From: Bacteroidota bacterium
GTDB taxonomy: Bacteria; Bacteroidota; Bacteroidia; NS11-12g; UBA955
DNA length: 12,209 bases
Direction of reading: 5' to 3'
Assembly (NCBI GenBank): GCA_008081305.1
Contig: VMCP01000052.1
Location: 1 to 12,209 of the forward strand
The notes under the pieces were generated by a model that did not search any database, had not been told where the DNA came from, and saw only the letters and a list, made by a program, of their open reading frames with translations. This document shows positions 11,427 through 12,209 of this stretch, in pieces. The position numbers and the translations under genes were made by a program. Position 1 is the stretch's first letter. Every line of letters begins with the position of its first letter.

Positions 11427-12209
11427 ATGACAACGCTCACAGAAGAAGCTAAACCCACGAGAAAACTACATATCGAGAGTTATGGATGTGCCATGAACTT
11501 TGCTGACAGTGAAATAATTGCTAGCATTATGGGAGAACATGGTTTTTCTCAAGCCGAAAATGAAATTGAAGCTGATGTCATATTCTTGAATACTTGTGCA
11601 ATCCGCGATAATGCAGAACAAAGAATCCGCGAGAGATTACGACAACTACGTTCAAATAAGTCTAAAAAATCCGACCTTATCATTGGTGTTTTGGGCTGCA
11701 TGGCCGAGCGTTTGAAAGATAAACTACTAGAAGAAGAAAAATTAGTAGATGTTGTTGCAGGGCCAGATAGCTACCGAGAACTCCCCAAATTAGTTGCTGA
11801 AGTAGACGATGGTACAAAAGCAATTAATGTGTTACTCTCTCGAGAAGAAACTTACGGAGACTTAAACCCTGTGCGCTTAAATACCAATGGAGTAACAGCA
11901 TACATAAGCATCATGAGAGGCTGCGATAACATGTGTACGTTTTGCGTGGTTCCTTTCACCAGAGGAAGAGAAAGAAGTCGAGATCCTGAAAGTATTATCA
12001 ACGAAGCCAAGGAACTTCAAAAAGAAGGATATAAAGAAATTACTTTACTTGGCCAGAATGTGGATAGTTATCTGTGGTTTGGCGGGGGCCCAAAGAAAGA
12101 AGGCAAAAAACTCACACCCAAACAACAGGAAAGCTCAGTAGATTGTGCTGACCTTGTAGAAAAAGTAGCACTTGCCGCACCCAACATGCGCAGACGGGAC
12201 AGTACAAGC
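11427..12209 (+). CDS. miaB: tRNA-2-methylthio-N6-dimethylallyladenosine synthase MiaB, 3' end missing
   Basis: The first 261 residues are visible and the frame runs off the window; full-length enzymes have about 450-480. MiaB is a radical-SAM methylthiotransferase that turns i6A37 of tRNAs into ms2i6A37. The N-terminal domain has the three cysteines of the auxiliary iron-sulfur cluster: Cys21 (YGCAMN), Cys57 (NTCAIR) and Cys91 (LGCMAE). The radical-SAM motif CDNMCTFC gives Cys166, Cys170 and Cys173, followed by VPFTRGRERSR, which is diagnostic of MiaB. A lysine-rich insert at about 215-240 after QNVDSY is typical of Bacteroidota MiaB as I recall. The last visible residues read MRRRDSTS where relatives usually have MRIRFSTS; this may be a true difference or sequence error. 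The ATG at 11427 is 9 nt after a perfect -7 element. Confidence 0.95.
   Translation, partial: MTTLTEEAKPTRKLHIESYGCAMNFADSEIIASIMGEHGFSQAENEIEADVIFLNTCAIRDNAEQRIRERLRQLRSNKSKKSDLIIGVLGCMAERLKDKLLEEEKLVDVVAGPDSYRELPKLVAEVDDGTKAINVLLSREETYGDLNPVRLNTNGVTAYISIMRGCDNMCTFCVVPFTRGRERSRDPESIINEAKELQKEGYKEITLLGQNVDSYLWFGGGPKKEGKKLTPKQQESSVDCADLVEKVALAAPNMRRRDSTS

Noticed and set aside
1..12209. A defence, mobile-element or CRISPR system
   Set aside because: No nuclease, integrase, transposase, toxin-antitoxin pair, direct-repeat array or attachment-site signature was found on either strand.

Overview
The window looks like chromosomal DNA of an aerobic, gliding-type member of the Bacteroidota, most likely Flavobacteriia or a close relative. 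The evidence is a type IX secretion (T9SS) plug-family protein (DUF5103), a DUF6029-type outer-membrane barrel, a MiaB carrying the insert typical of this phylum, start codons without Shine-Dalgarno sequences, and repeated matches to the Bacteroidota -7 promoter element TAnnTTTG just upstream of start codons. It is very compact: about 97% is coding, and the longest gap without a gene is about 96 bp. I see no tRNA, rRNA, CRISPR array, insertion sequence, phage gene or recognisable defence system.

Layout, left to right. (1) The 3' part of an unrecognised two-helix membrane protein (+). (2) A lipoprotein with a thioredoxin fold and a single active-site cysteine (-). (3) A tight three-gene operon (+): a long-chain polyprenyl diphosphate synthase (quinone side chain), a free-standing biotin carrier protein, and a multi-pass GT-C glycosyltransferase, with gaps of 1 and 3 nt. 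(4) A minus-strand block: GNAT acetyltransferase, ABC-F translation-factor ATPase, and the T9SS plug-family protein. (5) A plus-strand block: an orphan FecE-like ABC ATPase overlapping (ATGA) a TrmN6-type tRNA-A37 methyltransferase, then a small PspC-domain membrane protein. (6) The DUF6029 barrel protein (-), divergent from (7) the 5' part of miaB (+), which runs off the window end.

The genes are mostly envelope functions (T9SS plug, barrel, lipoprotein, GT-C enzyme, polyprenyl chain, PspC) and translation functions (ABC-F, TrmN6, MiaB). I find no evidence that they form one pathway. What stands out is architecture. All three convergent gene pairs have stop codons interleaved by exactly 4 nt. 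Eight genes have a -7-like element only 4-14 nt before the start codon, implying leaderless or nearly leaderless mRNAs. Two strong dyad symmetries lie inside coding sequence: one with perfect 11-bp arms in the prenyl synthase gene and one with 10-bp arms in the ABC-F gene. I do not see a convincing new multi-gene system, and the findings are graded accordingly.
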